From JAGRGG01 sp965217265 (GTDB lineage: Bacteria > Pseudomonadota > Alphaproteobacteria > Geminicoccales > Geminicoccaceae): a DNA stretch of 64,000 nucleotides. The stretch lies in NCBI GenBank assembly GCA_965217265.1, contig CBDCHP010000018.1, forward strand, positions 496,001-560,000, given 5' to 3'. Position 1 is the first letter of the stretch. Every line of letters starts with the position of its first letter. The notes under the pieces were generated by a model. It did no database searches and was not told the origin of the DNA. It worked only from the letters and a program-made list of their open reading frames with translations. The translations under genes and the position numbers were made by a program. Below, in pieces: positions 42,599 to 50,003 of the stretch.

Positions 42599-43174
42599 AT
42601 GGACAAGCCGCTCATGCCGAAGGCGACGGCCGTCTGGCTCGTCGACAACACCAGCCTCACCTTCGACCAGATCGCGCATTTCTGCGGCCTGCACACGCTA
42701 GAGGTGAAGGGCATCGCCGACGGCGAGGTGGCGCAGGGCGTGCGCGGCCTCGACCCGGTCGTGCAGGGCATGCTGACCCGTGACGAGATCGCTCGCGGCG
42801 AGAAGGACTCGAAGATCCGTCTTCAGATCGCGAAGTCGATCGCGCAGACGATCAAGCCGCCCAAGAAGCGCGAGCCGCGCTACACGCCGCTCTCAAAGCG
42901 CCAGGACCGGCCCGACGCGATCGCCTGGCTGCTCCGCCACCACCCCGAGATCCCCGACCAGGCGCTGTGCAAGCTGCTCGGCACGACCAAGAGCACGGTC
43001 CAGGCGGTGCGCGACCGCACCCACTGGAAGAGCCAGGAGATCCGCCCGCGCGACCCGGTGCTCTTGGGCCTGTGCCAGCAGATCGAGCTCGACGAGGCGG
43101 TCGCCAAGGGCAGGGCCGAGCAGGCGAAGAAGGGCGTCGTCGCCGAACCGGTCATCGTCGCGGCGGAGGACTAG
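42599..43174 (+). CDS. trcR: Cell cycle regulator TrcR (DUF1013)
   Basis: The 191-residue protein matches DUF1013/TrcR, a family confined essentially to Alphaproteobacteria. It contains MPKATAVWLVDNTSLTFDQI, HTLEVKGIADGEVAQGVRGL, RYTPLSKRQDRPDAIAWLLR and KLLGTTKSTVQAVRDRTHW, where the first and last parts look like helix-turn-helix units. In Rickettsia TrcR was described as the response regulator partner of a two-component pair, but this family has no receiver domain, so its role in cell-cycle control is not settled. ATG 42599 has GGAG 10 bases upstream. It overlaps the end of the convergent ParA gene by 4 bases. Confidence 0.9.
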   Translation: MDKPLMPKATAVWLVDNTSLTFDQIAHFCGLHTLEVKGIADGEVAQGVRGLDPVVQGMLTRDEIARGEKDSKIRLQIAKSIAQTIKPPKKREPRYTPLSKRQDRPDAIAWLLRHHPEIPDQALCKLLGTTKSTVQAVRDRTHWKSQEIRPRDPVLLGLCQQIELDEAVAKGRAEQAKKGVVAEPVIVAAED

Positions 43175-43797
43175 GCCGCGTCGTCGATCGCGGCCAACAT
43201 CGGCGCCCAGTCGGCGCGCATGTCCTGGTAGCGCCGGCCCTCGGGGTCGAACAGGCCCAAGCCCTCGATCGCGAGTTCCTGGTACGCCGCGCGCTCGCTC
43301 AAGCTCGCCACCGGCGGGAAGCCCTGCTCGTCGAGAAAGGCGCGCAGCCGCGCCCCCGCGCGGCTCCTCGGCTTCATCCGATTGGCGACGACGAGGACCG
43401 CCTTCTTGCCCTTGCGGATCGGTTTGAGCTTATCGAGGCGGGCGACGAAGGCGGCGGTCGAGCGCTCGTCGAACAAGGACGGCTGCACCGGCACGACGAT
43501 GAGGTCGGCCTCGGCCTGCAACGCGTCGACGTGCTTGAGCTTGACCCCGGCCGGCGCGTCGATGACGAGGCGCCGCACGCCGTCCGGCACCTTGCCGAGG
43601 TTCTTTTGCCAGTCGAGCCCGGCGATGGCGGGCCTGTCCTCGGGCCGCAGCTTCAGCCATTCCAAAGCACTCTTCTGCCGATCGACGTCGGCCAGCGCCG
43701 TCTTGTGCCCCTGTGCCGCGAACGCGCCCGCCAGCGTCACCGCCAACGTCGTCTTGCCCGCCCCGCCCTTGGCGTTGGTGACGAGAACCGAGAGCAT
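43171..43797 (-). CDS. Orphan ParA/MinD-family ATPase
   Basis: The 208-residue protein has the deviant Walker A KGGAGKTTLAVTLAGAFA, Walker A' DVDRQKSALEWLKLRP and the Walker B-like VRRLVIDAPAGVKL. There is no partner parB gene and no centromere-like repeats nearby. Short orphan ParA proteins of this kind are used to place protein cargos or regulate chromosome and plasmid functions. The start at ATG 43797 is preferred over an upstream GTG (43815) because it begins the beta strand directly (MLSVLVTNAKGG). The 3' end overlaps trcR by 4 bases on the other strand. Confidence 0.88.
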   Translation of the reverse strand: MLSVLVTNAKGGAGKTTLAVTLAGAFAAQGHKTALADVDRQKSALEWLKLRPEDRPAIAGLDWQKNLGKVPDGVRRLVIDAPAGVKLKHVDALQAEADLIVVPVQPSLFDERSTAAFVARLDKLKPIRKGKKAVLVVANRMKPRSRAGARLRAFLDEQGFPPVASLSERAAYQELAIEGLGLFDPEGRRYQDMRADWAPMLAAIDDAA

Positions 43798-43945
43798 CGC
43801 GCCGCCTCCCCACAATCTTGCCGCTCGTGCGCCCCGACATTCTTAAGCCCTCGATCGGGGCTTGTCGCGGCCGGACAACCGACGACAGGCGCGCCGCCGG
43901 CCTTTAGGCTGGCGAGCCCCTGGCAGTTCACCGAAGGTCGAGCCG

Positions 43946-44998
43946 ATGCACACACCCTCGTTTCAGAACAGGTTCACCGAACGGCTCGGCCTCGTCCACC
44001 CCATCGTCCAGGCGCCGATGGCGGGGGCGGCGACGCCCGCGCTGGCGGCGGCGGTGAGCGGCGCCGGGGGCCTGGGCTCGCTCGGCCTCGGCACCGTCGC
44101 GGTCGAGTCGGCGCGGCGGCAGATCGAGGCTTTTCGCCAACACTCTGACGGCCCGCTCAACGTCAATTTCTTCTGCCATCTTGAGCCCGCCCCCGACGCG
44201 GCCGAGGCGACGCGCGAACGGCTGCGGCCCTGGTACGCGACGCGCGGCTTGGGCGCGGTGCCGGAACCGGCCGCACCCTACGCCCCGTTCGGCCAAGACC
44301 ACGTCGCCCTGATCGAGGCATTGCTGCCGGAGGTGGTCAGCTTCCACTTCGGCCTGCCAACCCCCGACCTGCTCGACGCCGTCAAGGCGACCGGCGCCTA
44401 CGTCATGGCGAGCGCCACCACCGTCGCCGAGGCGCGCGACCTCGAAGCCGCGGGCGCCGACGCGGTGATCGCGCAGGGGCTGGAGGCGGGCGGCCACCGC
44501 GGCACCTACCTCAAGGCCGACCCGGCGGCGCAGCCGGGCCTGTTCGCGCTCCTGCCGCAGGTGGCCGACGCGGTCTCGGTTCCGGTCGTGGCGGCGGGCG
44601 GGATCATGGACGGCCGCGGCATCGCCGCCGCCTTCGTCCTCGGCGCCGAGGCCGTGCAGATGGGCACGGCTTTCTTACGCTGCCCCGAGGCTGCGACGCA
44701 CCCCGCCCACCGCGCCGCCCTCGCCCAGGCCCGCGACGACGGCACCCGCGTGACGCGCGCCTTCACCGGCGCCCCGGCCAGGGCGCTGCTCAACGCCTTC
44801 GTCGAGGACATCGCCCCGCACGACGCCGAAGCCGCCCCTTACCCCACCCAACTGGCGCTGACGGCGCCCTTGCGCGAGGGCCGGGGCGACCCGGGCGAGG
44901 TCCTGTCGATGTGGGCCGGCCAGGCCGCCGCGCTCGGCCGCGAGGTCGGGGCGGCGGAACTCGTGCGGGATCTCATGGCCGAGGTCGGGCGTGGGTGA
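43946..44998 (+). CDS. Nitronate monooxygenase family protein
   Basis: FMN-dependent enzymes of this family oxidise alkyl nitronates; some members have other roles. The 350-residue protein has PIVQAPMAGAATPALAAAVS at the start, GPLNVNFFCH, VVSFHFGLPTPDLLDAVKA, the FMN-binding AQGLEAGGHRGTY (with catalytic His in GGHRG), PVVAAGGIMDGRGIAAAFVLGAEA-type phosphate region and QMGTAFLRCPEA. ATG 43946 gives the usual N-terminus. Its TGA stop opens palindromic copy I. It is divergent from the ParA gene. Confidence 0.92.
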   Translation: MHTPSFQNRFTERLGLVHPIVQAPMAGAATPALAAAVSGAGGLGSLGLGTVAVESARRQIEAFRQHSDGPLNVNFFCHLEPAPDAAEATRERLRPWYATRGLGAVPEPAAPYAPFGQDHVALIEALLPEVVSFHFGLPTPDLLDAVKATGAYVMASATTVAEARDLEAAGADAVIAQGLEAGGHRGTYLKADPAAQPGLFALLPQVADAVSVPVVAAGGIMDGRGIAAAFVLGAEAVQMGTAFLRCPEAATHPAHRAALAQARDDGTRVTRAFTGAPARALLNAFVEDIAPHDAEAAPYPTQLALTAPLREGRGDPGEVLSMWAGQAAALGREVGAAELVRDLMAEVGRG

Positions 44999-45144
44999 AC
45001 GCTGCGCGTGCGCTGCCGCGCGGGCTTCTTTTTCTCTTTTTTGCAACTTTGGCCGGGGCTGGCTTCGATGTTGGGGCCAATCTCGGGCGACAAGTAGCGA
45101 AAAACAAAAAAGAAAAGCCCCGCGCCGCGGACGCGAAGCGTTCA
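44997..45144. repeat. Palindromic intergenic element, copy I
   Basis: It joins two convergent genes exactly: the left arm TGAACGCTGCGCGTGCGCTGC begins in the stop of nitronate monooxygenase and the right arm (CGCGGACGCGAAGCGTTCA) ends in the stop of the esterase gene on the other strand. T/C tract 45026-45042, A/G tract 45099-45116. The centre is GGCCGGGGCTGGCTTCGATG and GGGGCCAATC. Confidence 0.87.
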
Positions 45145-45867
45145 CTCCACCTCGTTCAGGTACAACGGCAGCATCTTGTGCCACGTCGGCCAGTCGTGGT
45201 CCCACTCCGGCCCCCATTCGACGACCCGGTTCGGCACGCCCTTGTTCCCTAAGAGGTCGGCCATGTGCCAGTTCTGGTCGGGCGACTCCCAGCGGCCGCC
45301 GCCGTAGGCCATGAGGGCGAAGCGGCGGCGAAGGGCCCGCAGTTGCGGCCCCTCGGACAGGTCGGGCAGGTAGTGCCAGGGCGAGCTGTAGTAGAAGTCG
45401 TCGTCGAAGTGGCCGCGCAGCCAGGGCGACAGGTCGTAGGTGCCGCTCATGCCGATCGCGGCCATGACCGCGTCCGGGTGGCGGCATAAGCTGGCGAGCG
45501 CGTTGAAGGCGCCGAACGAGGAGCCCGCCGTGACGATCTCGATGCCCTGGTCGCGGCAGTCGGCGCGGATCGCCGGGATCACTTCGCGGTAGACCGCGCC
45601 GTCGAAGGCGTTTTGCAGCCACGCGCAGTGGCGCGGGTCGCGCTTGTCGAGCCACGCCCGGCCGGCGACCGAATCGAGCGAGTAGAGCTTGATCCGCCCC
45701 GCCTCGATCAGGGGCCACAGGGCGGCGACGAGGCCCATGCGCTCGGCCTCCTCGGCGTCGCCGCCCGCCGTCGGGAACAACAGGACCGGGCGGCCGTAAA
45801 CGCCCCAGCGAACGAGGCGGATCGTCTCGCGGATGCGGGGCGAATACCAGGCGCTCGCGTCCTTCAT
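45142..45867 (-). CDS. Esterase D/PF00756-type alpha/beta hydrolase
   Basis: The 241-residue protein has an alpha/beta-hydrolase core: YSPRIRETIRLVRWGVYGRP, VLLFPTAGGDAEEAERMGL (oxyanion side) and the nucleophile elbow GSSFGAFNALASLCRHPDAV, with an Asp/His pair expected in GPEWDHDWPTWHKMLP. Such proteins resemble esterase D or carbohydrate/peptide esterases. It is the last gene of a four-gene set after eda and starts 8 bases after the ATP-grasp stop; the ATG 45867 has AGGA 7-10 bases upstream. Its function is best judged with the ATP-grasp gene. Confidence 0.85.
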   Translation of the reverse strand: MKDASAWYSPRIRETIRLVRWGVYGRPVLLFPTAGGDAEEAERMGLVAALWPLIEAGRIKLYSLDSVAGRAWLDKRDPRHCAWLQNAFDGAVYREVIPAIRADCRDQGIEIVTAGSSFGAFNALASLCRHPDAVMAAIGMSGTYDLSPWLRGHFDDDFYYSSPWHYLPDLSEGPQLRALRRRFALMAYGGGRWESPDQNWHMADLLGNKGVPNRVVEWGPEWDHDWPTWHKMLPLYLNEVE

Positions 45868-45875
45868 CGCCATTC

Positions 45876-47123
45876 CTACGTCCACTCGCGGGTCTGGCCC
45901 TCGCGCCGACGCCACGCCTGGATGCGCTCCCAGAACATCTCGGTGAACGCCTCGACCTCGTGCGGCGGGTAGAGCCGGACCACCTTCTGCCGCACCGCGT
46001 CCTTCGCCTTGTCGCCGCCGAAGAAGTCGTAGGCGATCTCGTCGAGGTGGCCCAAGTGCTGGCGGCAGAAATCGTGAAAGCGATCGGTCTCGAAGCGCTC
46101 GTGCGCGATCGAGGCGTAGCGTTTGAGCTTCTCAGGATAGGGCACCCGGTCGCGGGCGGCGTCGTGGTAGCGCTCCCACTCCAGGTTCTGCCGCATCTTG
46201 CGATTGGTCGCGGCGTTGAACAGCGACCAGCGCAGGTTGGCTTTGAGCATCCAGGGGAAGTGGTAGTGCAGCGAGGTCACTTGGCTGTCGGGGCAGCCGT
46301 TGGCGAAGTCGATCGGGTACCACGTCGACCCGCCCCTGAGCGCCTCGCAGGAGTTGAAGTCCCAGCCGAAGTAGCTGTTGATGGTGAGCGTCGTGTCGAC
46401 GATCTGGCGCCCCTCCTCGGCGTTCAGGAAGCCGTAGTCCATCGTGTAGCGGTCGTGCAAGGGCGCGCTCGGGTCGTAGTTGACGACGCGGGTCTGGGGG
46501 CCGAGCCCGATGCAGCGCACGAAACGGTCGTAAGCCACCGCCTTTTGCAGGTGCATGACGAAGGTGCCGCTCTCCTCGTAGGCCTCGCGCAGGGCGGCCT
46601 CGTCGTCGATCTTCGACACGCCGACCCAGCCGCCGCCGGCGTAGGGCTTCATGAACAAGGGGTAGCCGAGGTCGCGGCCGGCCTCGGCCAGGTCGAACAG
46701 TTTGGCGTAAGAGCCCAGCGTCGGCGCCAAGTCGGGCGTCGGGTCGTAGGCTTTGGGCGGGATCAGCCACGTGTCGGGGATCGGCATGCCCAAGCGCATC
46801 ATCGCGCAGTAGGTCGTCTGCTTTTCCATCGACTGCAGCGACCAGGGGTTGTTGTAGACGTAGAGGTCGTCGAGCAGGATCGCCTTTTTTATCCACTCGC
46901 GGCTGGTGTGATACCAGTGGGTCAGCCGATCGACGACGACGCTGTATTTGACCGGCTGGTCGAGCTTGAACGGCTCGATCGACACCCGTTCGCAGGCAAA
47001 GCGCATCGTGCCTTGGTCGGTCTCGATCTTGAGGTCGAGGCGGCGCAGCAGTTCCTCGTAGCAGATCGGCCAGCAGATGTCGGCGCCGAGGCTGAGCCCG
47101 ATCCAGCGCGTCGTCTCGCCCAT
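45876..47123 (-). CDS. ATP-grasp ligase-like protein
   Basis: The 415-residue protein has the ATP-grasp pattern, which joins a carboxylate to an amine or thiol through an acyl-phosphate: KQTTYCAMMRLGMPIPDTWL, then GYPLFMKPYAGGGWVGVSKI (nucleotide-binding loop), VVNYDPSAPLHDRYTMDYGF and the metal site WYPIDFANGCPDSQ. The N-terminal 70 residues (LSLGADICWPICYEELLRRL) are not a usual pre-ATP-grasp domain. It lies in a set with a cyanophycinase-like peptidase and two esterases, so it may make a small peptide-like or amide-linked product; substrate unknown. Confidence 0.85.
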   Translation of the reverse strand: MGETTRWIGLSLGADICWPICYEELLRRLDLKIETDQGTMRFACERVSIEPFKLDQPVKYSVVVDRLTHWYHTSREWIKKAILLDDLYVYNNPWSLQSMEKQTTYCAMMRLGMPIPDTWLIPPKAYDPTPDLAPTLGSYAKLFDLAEAGRDLGYPLFMKPYAGGGWVGVSKIDDEAALREAYEESGTFVMHLQKAVAYDRFVRCIGLGPQTRVVNYDPSAPLHDRYTMDYGFLNAEEGRQIVDTTLTINSYFGWDFNSCEALRGGSTWYPIDFANGCPDSQVTSLHYHFPWMLKANLRWSLFNAATNRKMRQNLEWERYHDAARDRVPYPEKLKRYASIAHERFETDRFHDFCRQHLGHLDEIAYDFFGGDKAKDAVRQKVVRLYPPHEVEAFTEMFWERIQAWRRREGQTREWT

Positions 47124-47148
47124 GACGGCGTTCTCCCCCGTTGTTTTG

Positions 47149-48273
47149 CTAGTCGTAGACCATCCATGAGGGGCCTGGAAACAGCCAGGATAGGCTTGAG
47201 CGCAGCCGGTCGCGCCAATTCTCCCAATTGTGCCCGTCGCGGGCCTCCTCGTAGCGGACGTCGAGGCCCTGGCGCTGGAAGAGGGGCACCATCGAGCGGT
47301 TCTCGTAGATCAGCGATTCGTAGACGCCGCAGCTGACGTAGGCGCGCGACGCCGGCAGGCCGGGCTCGGCGCGATAGGCGTTCATGAAGGCGACGACCGG
47401 GTCGAAGACGGGGTCGCGGCGGTGCGGGCCGATGTCGGAGAAGGCGAACGAGCCCGACTGCATCAAGAGATTGCCGAAGACGCCGGGGTAGCGCCACGCG
47501 GTCGAGAGCGAGGCTATCGCGCCCAAGCTCGCCCCCATCAGCCCGCGCGCCGAGGGGGCTTCGATCAGCGGCAGTTCGGCCTGGAGGTAGGGCAGCACCT
47601 CCTGGGCGATGTGGGTGCTGTGCGCCTCGCCCGCCCGATACTCGCCCATCCGATCGACCGGATCGCTCAAGGCCACGATCAGGGGCTCGACCTCGCCCCG
47701 GTCGATCAGGTTGTCGAGCACGGCCTGAAAGGCGGCGTAGGTGAGAAAGTCGCTCCCGTCGTGGCAGATCAGCAAGGGATAGCGGCGCGTTCGGCGGTAG
47801 CGGCGCGGGAAATAGAGCTTCAAGGCCCGCGCGTCGCCGAACGCCCGGCTCTCGATGCGGCGCTCCTCGATCCAGCCGCCCTTGACGGCCGGGTCGGGCA
47901 CCGACCAGTCGGGCCGCGCGTAGCCGTAGGCGGCGCAGACCGAGTTGGCGCCGAACGGGTCCTTGGCGGTCCAGGGGTTCAAGGGGTCGTTCAGCCAATG
48001 CCCCTCGCCGTTCTCGACGACCTCGAACTTGTACTCGACCCGCGAGCCCGGCGGCAGTTCCAAGAACAAGTACCAAAGGTCGGTGCCCTCGACCCGGCGC
48101 AGGTCCTGCGCCGAGGGCAGGCCGAAGACCCAGTGCCGCAACCGCACGGCGTCGGCCGCACCGTGGTAGACGAAGGTGACGCCGCCCGGCTCGGTCAGGG
48201 GGAACTCACGATCGCGCAGGAACGCCCCGATCGCCTCCGGGTCCGTCGCGCCGAGGCCGGGGATCGGGGTCAC
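47149..48273 (-). CDS. Enterochelin esterase-like (Fes family) alpha/beta hydrolase
   Basis: The 374-residue protein resembles Fes-type hydrolases. The N-terminal part (about 30-130) is an Ig/CBM48-like beta domain (GGVTFVYHGAADAVRLRHWV, PPGSRVEYKFEVVENGEGHW), and the C-terminal part has the hydrolase core ARALKLYFPRRYRRTRRYPL, LLICHDGSDFL, nucleophile elbow LMGASLGAIASLSTAWRYP and a C-terminal HNWENWRDRL with the catalytic His. It could cleave an ester in a secondary metabolite. The GTG start overlaps the upstream stop as GTGA. Confidence 0.87.
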   Translation of the reverse strand: MTPIPGLGATDPEAIGAFLRDREFPLTEPGGVTFVYHGAADAVRLRHWVFGLPSAQDLRRVEGTDLWYLFLELPPGSRVEYKFEVVENGEGHWLNDPLNPWTAKDPFGANSVCAAYGYARPDWSVPDPAVKGGWIEERRIESRAFGDARALKLYFPRRYRRTRRYPLLICHDGSDFLTYAAFQAVLDNLIDRGEVEPLIVALSDPVDRMGEYRAGEAHSTHIAQEVLPYLQAELPLIEAPSARGLMGASLGAIASLSTAWRYPGVFGNLLMQSGSFAFSDIGPHRRDPVFDPVVAFMNAYRAEPGLPASRAYVSCGVYESLIYENRSMVPLFQRQGLDVRYEEARDGHNWENWRDRLRSSLSWLFPGPSWMVYD

Positions 48274-49202
48274 GGGCTTGACACTCGCACGGCCTCGCCG
48301 CGCCGGGTGAGCCGCGCCACCCCGCCCGCCCGGACGATGCGGCCGTCGACGATCTGCATCACGGCACCCGAATCGAAGGTGAAGGGGGTGTTCGAGGTCA
48401 GCCGCCGCGCCAGCGTCGCGACGCTTGCCTTGTCGTCGAGGTCGAGGCGCCGCCCCGCGTCCGGCAGGGGCAGGACGGCTCCCAAGAGGTTCAGGCCCGC
48501 CTCCAGCATTTCCGGATCGTTCGGCCCCTGCGGTGCTTTGTCGTGGAACAGGACGATGCGACTGCCCAAGACCATGGCACCCGCCGACCACGCGACCAGG
48601 GAACGGTCCCGCAGCGCGTCTTCGAGGCCGAACAGGGTCAGGCGGTTGAGCAGGACGGCGACGTGGCCGCCGGTGAGCAGCAGCGCGTTGGTGCCCGCCA
48701 GAACGGCGTCGATCTCGGCCCGCTCGCGCCCGATCGCGTCGCGGCGCTCGCGCGTCCACTTGGCGGCGAAGGCGAGGTGGACCTTTTGCACCTCGCGCAG
48801 GTGCTGCCGGTCGAGGAGGCGCACAGTCGTCATCGCGGCGGCGTCGGCGTGGCGCAGCGCGCGCGGGTCGGCGCCGACCGTCCGCAGGCCCCGCACGGCG
48901 TCGAGCGCGTGCGCGAGGCGGAGGCGATAGAGGCGCTGCAACTCCTGCAGGTAGCCCTGCCGGGCGCGGTAGGCGGCGGCGAGGTCGGGGTCGCCCGCGA
49001 AGACGCGCCCGGCGCGGGCGTGCAGGCCGAGGTCGCGCACCTCGGCGCCGAGGTCGTGCCGCAGCGCCTCGACGTCGCCCTCGCGGTCCTGCCAGCCGGC
49101 GGTGACGCTGGCGTAAGGCCCCCCGATGCCGGCCGTGCGCAGGGCCGCGGCGAGGTTCGGCCGGTCGCGCTGCGGCCCGAGGAGGAGGATCGGCGGGCTC
49201 AG
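48270..49202 (-). CDS. Peptidase S51/cyanophycinase-like protein
   Basis: The 310-residue protein has the S51/type-1 glutamine amidotransferase-like pattern: LLTGGHVAVLLNRLTLFGLE, then the serine nucleophile in VAWSAGAMVLGSRIVLFHD. C-terminal MLEAGLNLLGAVLPLPDAGR may contain further active-site parts. Such enzymes include dipeptidase E and cyanophycinase. The start is odd: the only frame-consistent N-terminus (SPPILLLGPQRDRPNLAAAL) begins at CTG 49202, which overlaps the eda stop as CTGA. Longer reading gives an unlikely Arg-rich stretch. A non-standard CTG start is proposed. Confidence 0.8.
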   Translation of the reverse strand: MSPPILLLGPQRDRPNLAAALRTAGIGGPYASVTAGWQDREGDVEALRHDLGAEVRDLGLHARAGRVFAGDPDLAAAYRARQGYLQELQRLYRLRLAHALDAVRGLRTVGADPRALRHADAAAMTTVRLLDRQHLREVQKVHLAFAAKWTRERRDAIGRERAEIDAVLAGTNALLLTGGHVAVLLNRLTLFGLEDALRDRSLVAWSAGAMVLGSRIVLFHDKAPQGPNDPEMLEAGLNLLGAVLPLPDAGRRLDLDDKASVATLARRLTSNTPFTFDSGAVMQIVDGRIVRAGGVARLTRRGEAVRVSSP

Positions 49203-49837
49203 GCGGCGAGCCTCGCGGCGGCGGCGGCGAGGCGCTCGATTTCGTCCCAAGCACCCTCGCGCACGGCCTGCGTCGGCGCCACCCACGAGCCCCCGACGCA
49301 GAGCACGTTCGGCAAGGCGAGGTAGTCGAGCGCGTTGTCGACGCCGACGCCGCCGGTCGGGCAAAAACGTGCCTGCGGCAGGGGCGAGCCCAGCGCCTTG
49401 AGGTAGGCCGGCCCCCCCGCCGGGCCGGCCGGAAAGAACTTGAGGTGGGTGTAGCCCTCGTCCAACAGCGCCATCACCTCGGACGCCGTGGCGGCGCCGG
49501 GCAAGAGCGGCATCTTCGAGCCCTCGGCGGCGTCGATCAGATCGCCCGTGGCGCCGGGGCTGACGGCAAAGGCGCAGCCGAGGTCGTGCACCTCCTCGAA
49601 CTGCTCGGGGGTCAACACCGTGCCGGCCCCGACCTCGGCGCCCTCGACCTCGGCGCGCACGGCTCGGATCGCCTCCAAGGCCGCCTCGGTGCGCAGCGTG
49701 ATCTCAAGCGCGCGCAAGCCCCCCGCCACCAAGGCGCGGGCGAGCGGCACCGCCGTCGCGGCGTCCTCGATCACGATCACCGGAATCACCGGCGCCAAGC
49801 CCATGATCCGCTCAATACCCGGCTGCACGTCGCTCAT
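49199..49837 (-). CDS. eda: 2-keto-3-deoxy-6-phosphogluconate (KDPG) aldolase
   Basis: Eda cleaves KDPG to pyruvate and glyceraldehyde 3-phosphate, the last step of the Entner-Doudoroff pathway. The 212-residue protein has LAPVIPVIVIEDAATAVPLA, GLRALEITLRTEAALEAIRA with the catalytic Glu, GAGTVLTPEQ, and the Schiff-base Lys in GYTHLKFFPAG, then PTGGVGVDNALDYL. ATG 49837 has AAGGA about 9 bases upstream. An open frame through palindromic copy J is not part of the gene. It overlaps the S51-like gene by 4 bases. Confidence 0.95.
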   Translation of the reverse strand: MSDVQPGIERIMGLAPVIPVIVIEDAATAVPLARALVAGGLRALEITLRTEAALEAIRAVRAEVEGAEVGAGTVLTPEQFEEVHDLGCAFAVSPGATGDLIDAAEGSKMPLLPGAATASEVMALLDEGYTHLKFFPAGPAGGPAYLKALGSPLPQARFCPTGGVGVDNALDYLALPNVLCVGGSWVAPTQAVREGAWDEIERLAAAAARLAA

Positions 49838-49858
49838 TGAGAGATTCCTTGTGTAAGA

Positions 49859-50003
49859 GAACGCTTCGCGTCCGCTGGCGCGGGGCCTTTTTCTTCTCTT
49901 TTTTGCTCTTGTCTGAGGCCCGCCCTCGGCGTTGGGGCCAATCCCCAGCGTTAACACTTACAAAAAAGAAGAGAAAGCCCGCCGCAGGCGACGCGAAGCG
50001 TTC
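49859..50003. repeat. Palindromic intergenic element, copy J
   Basis: Left arm GAACGCTTCGCGTCCGCTGG, right arm CGACGCGAAGCGTTC ending in the edd stop on the minus strand. T/C tract 49887-49904, A/G tract 49962-49977; the centre has GAGGCCCGCCCTCGG and GCGTTAACACTTAC in the same orientation as copy A. On the coding strand it lies after edd and before eda, inside the sugar operon. Confidence 0.87.
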
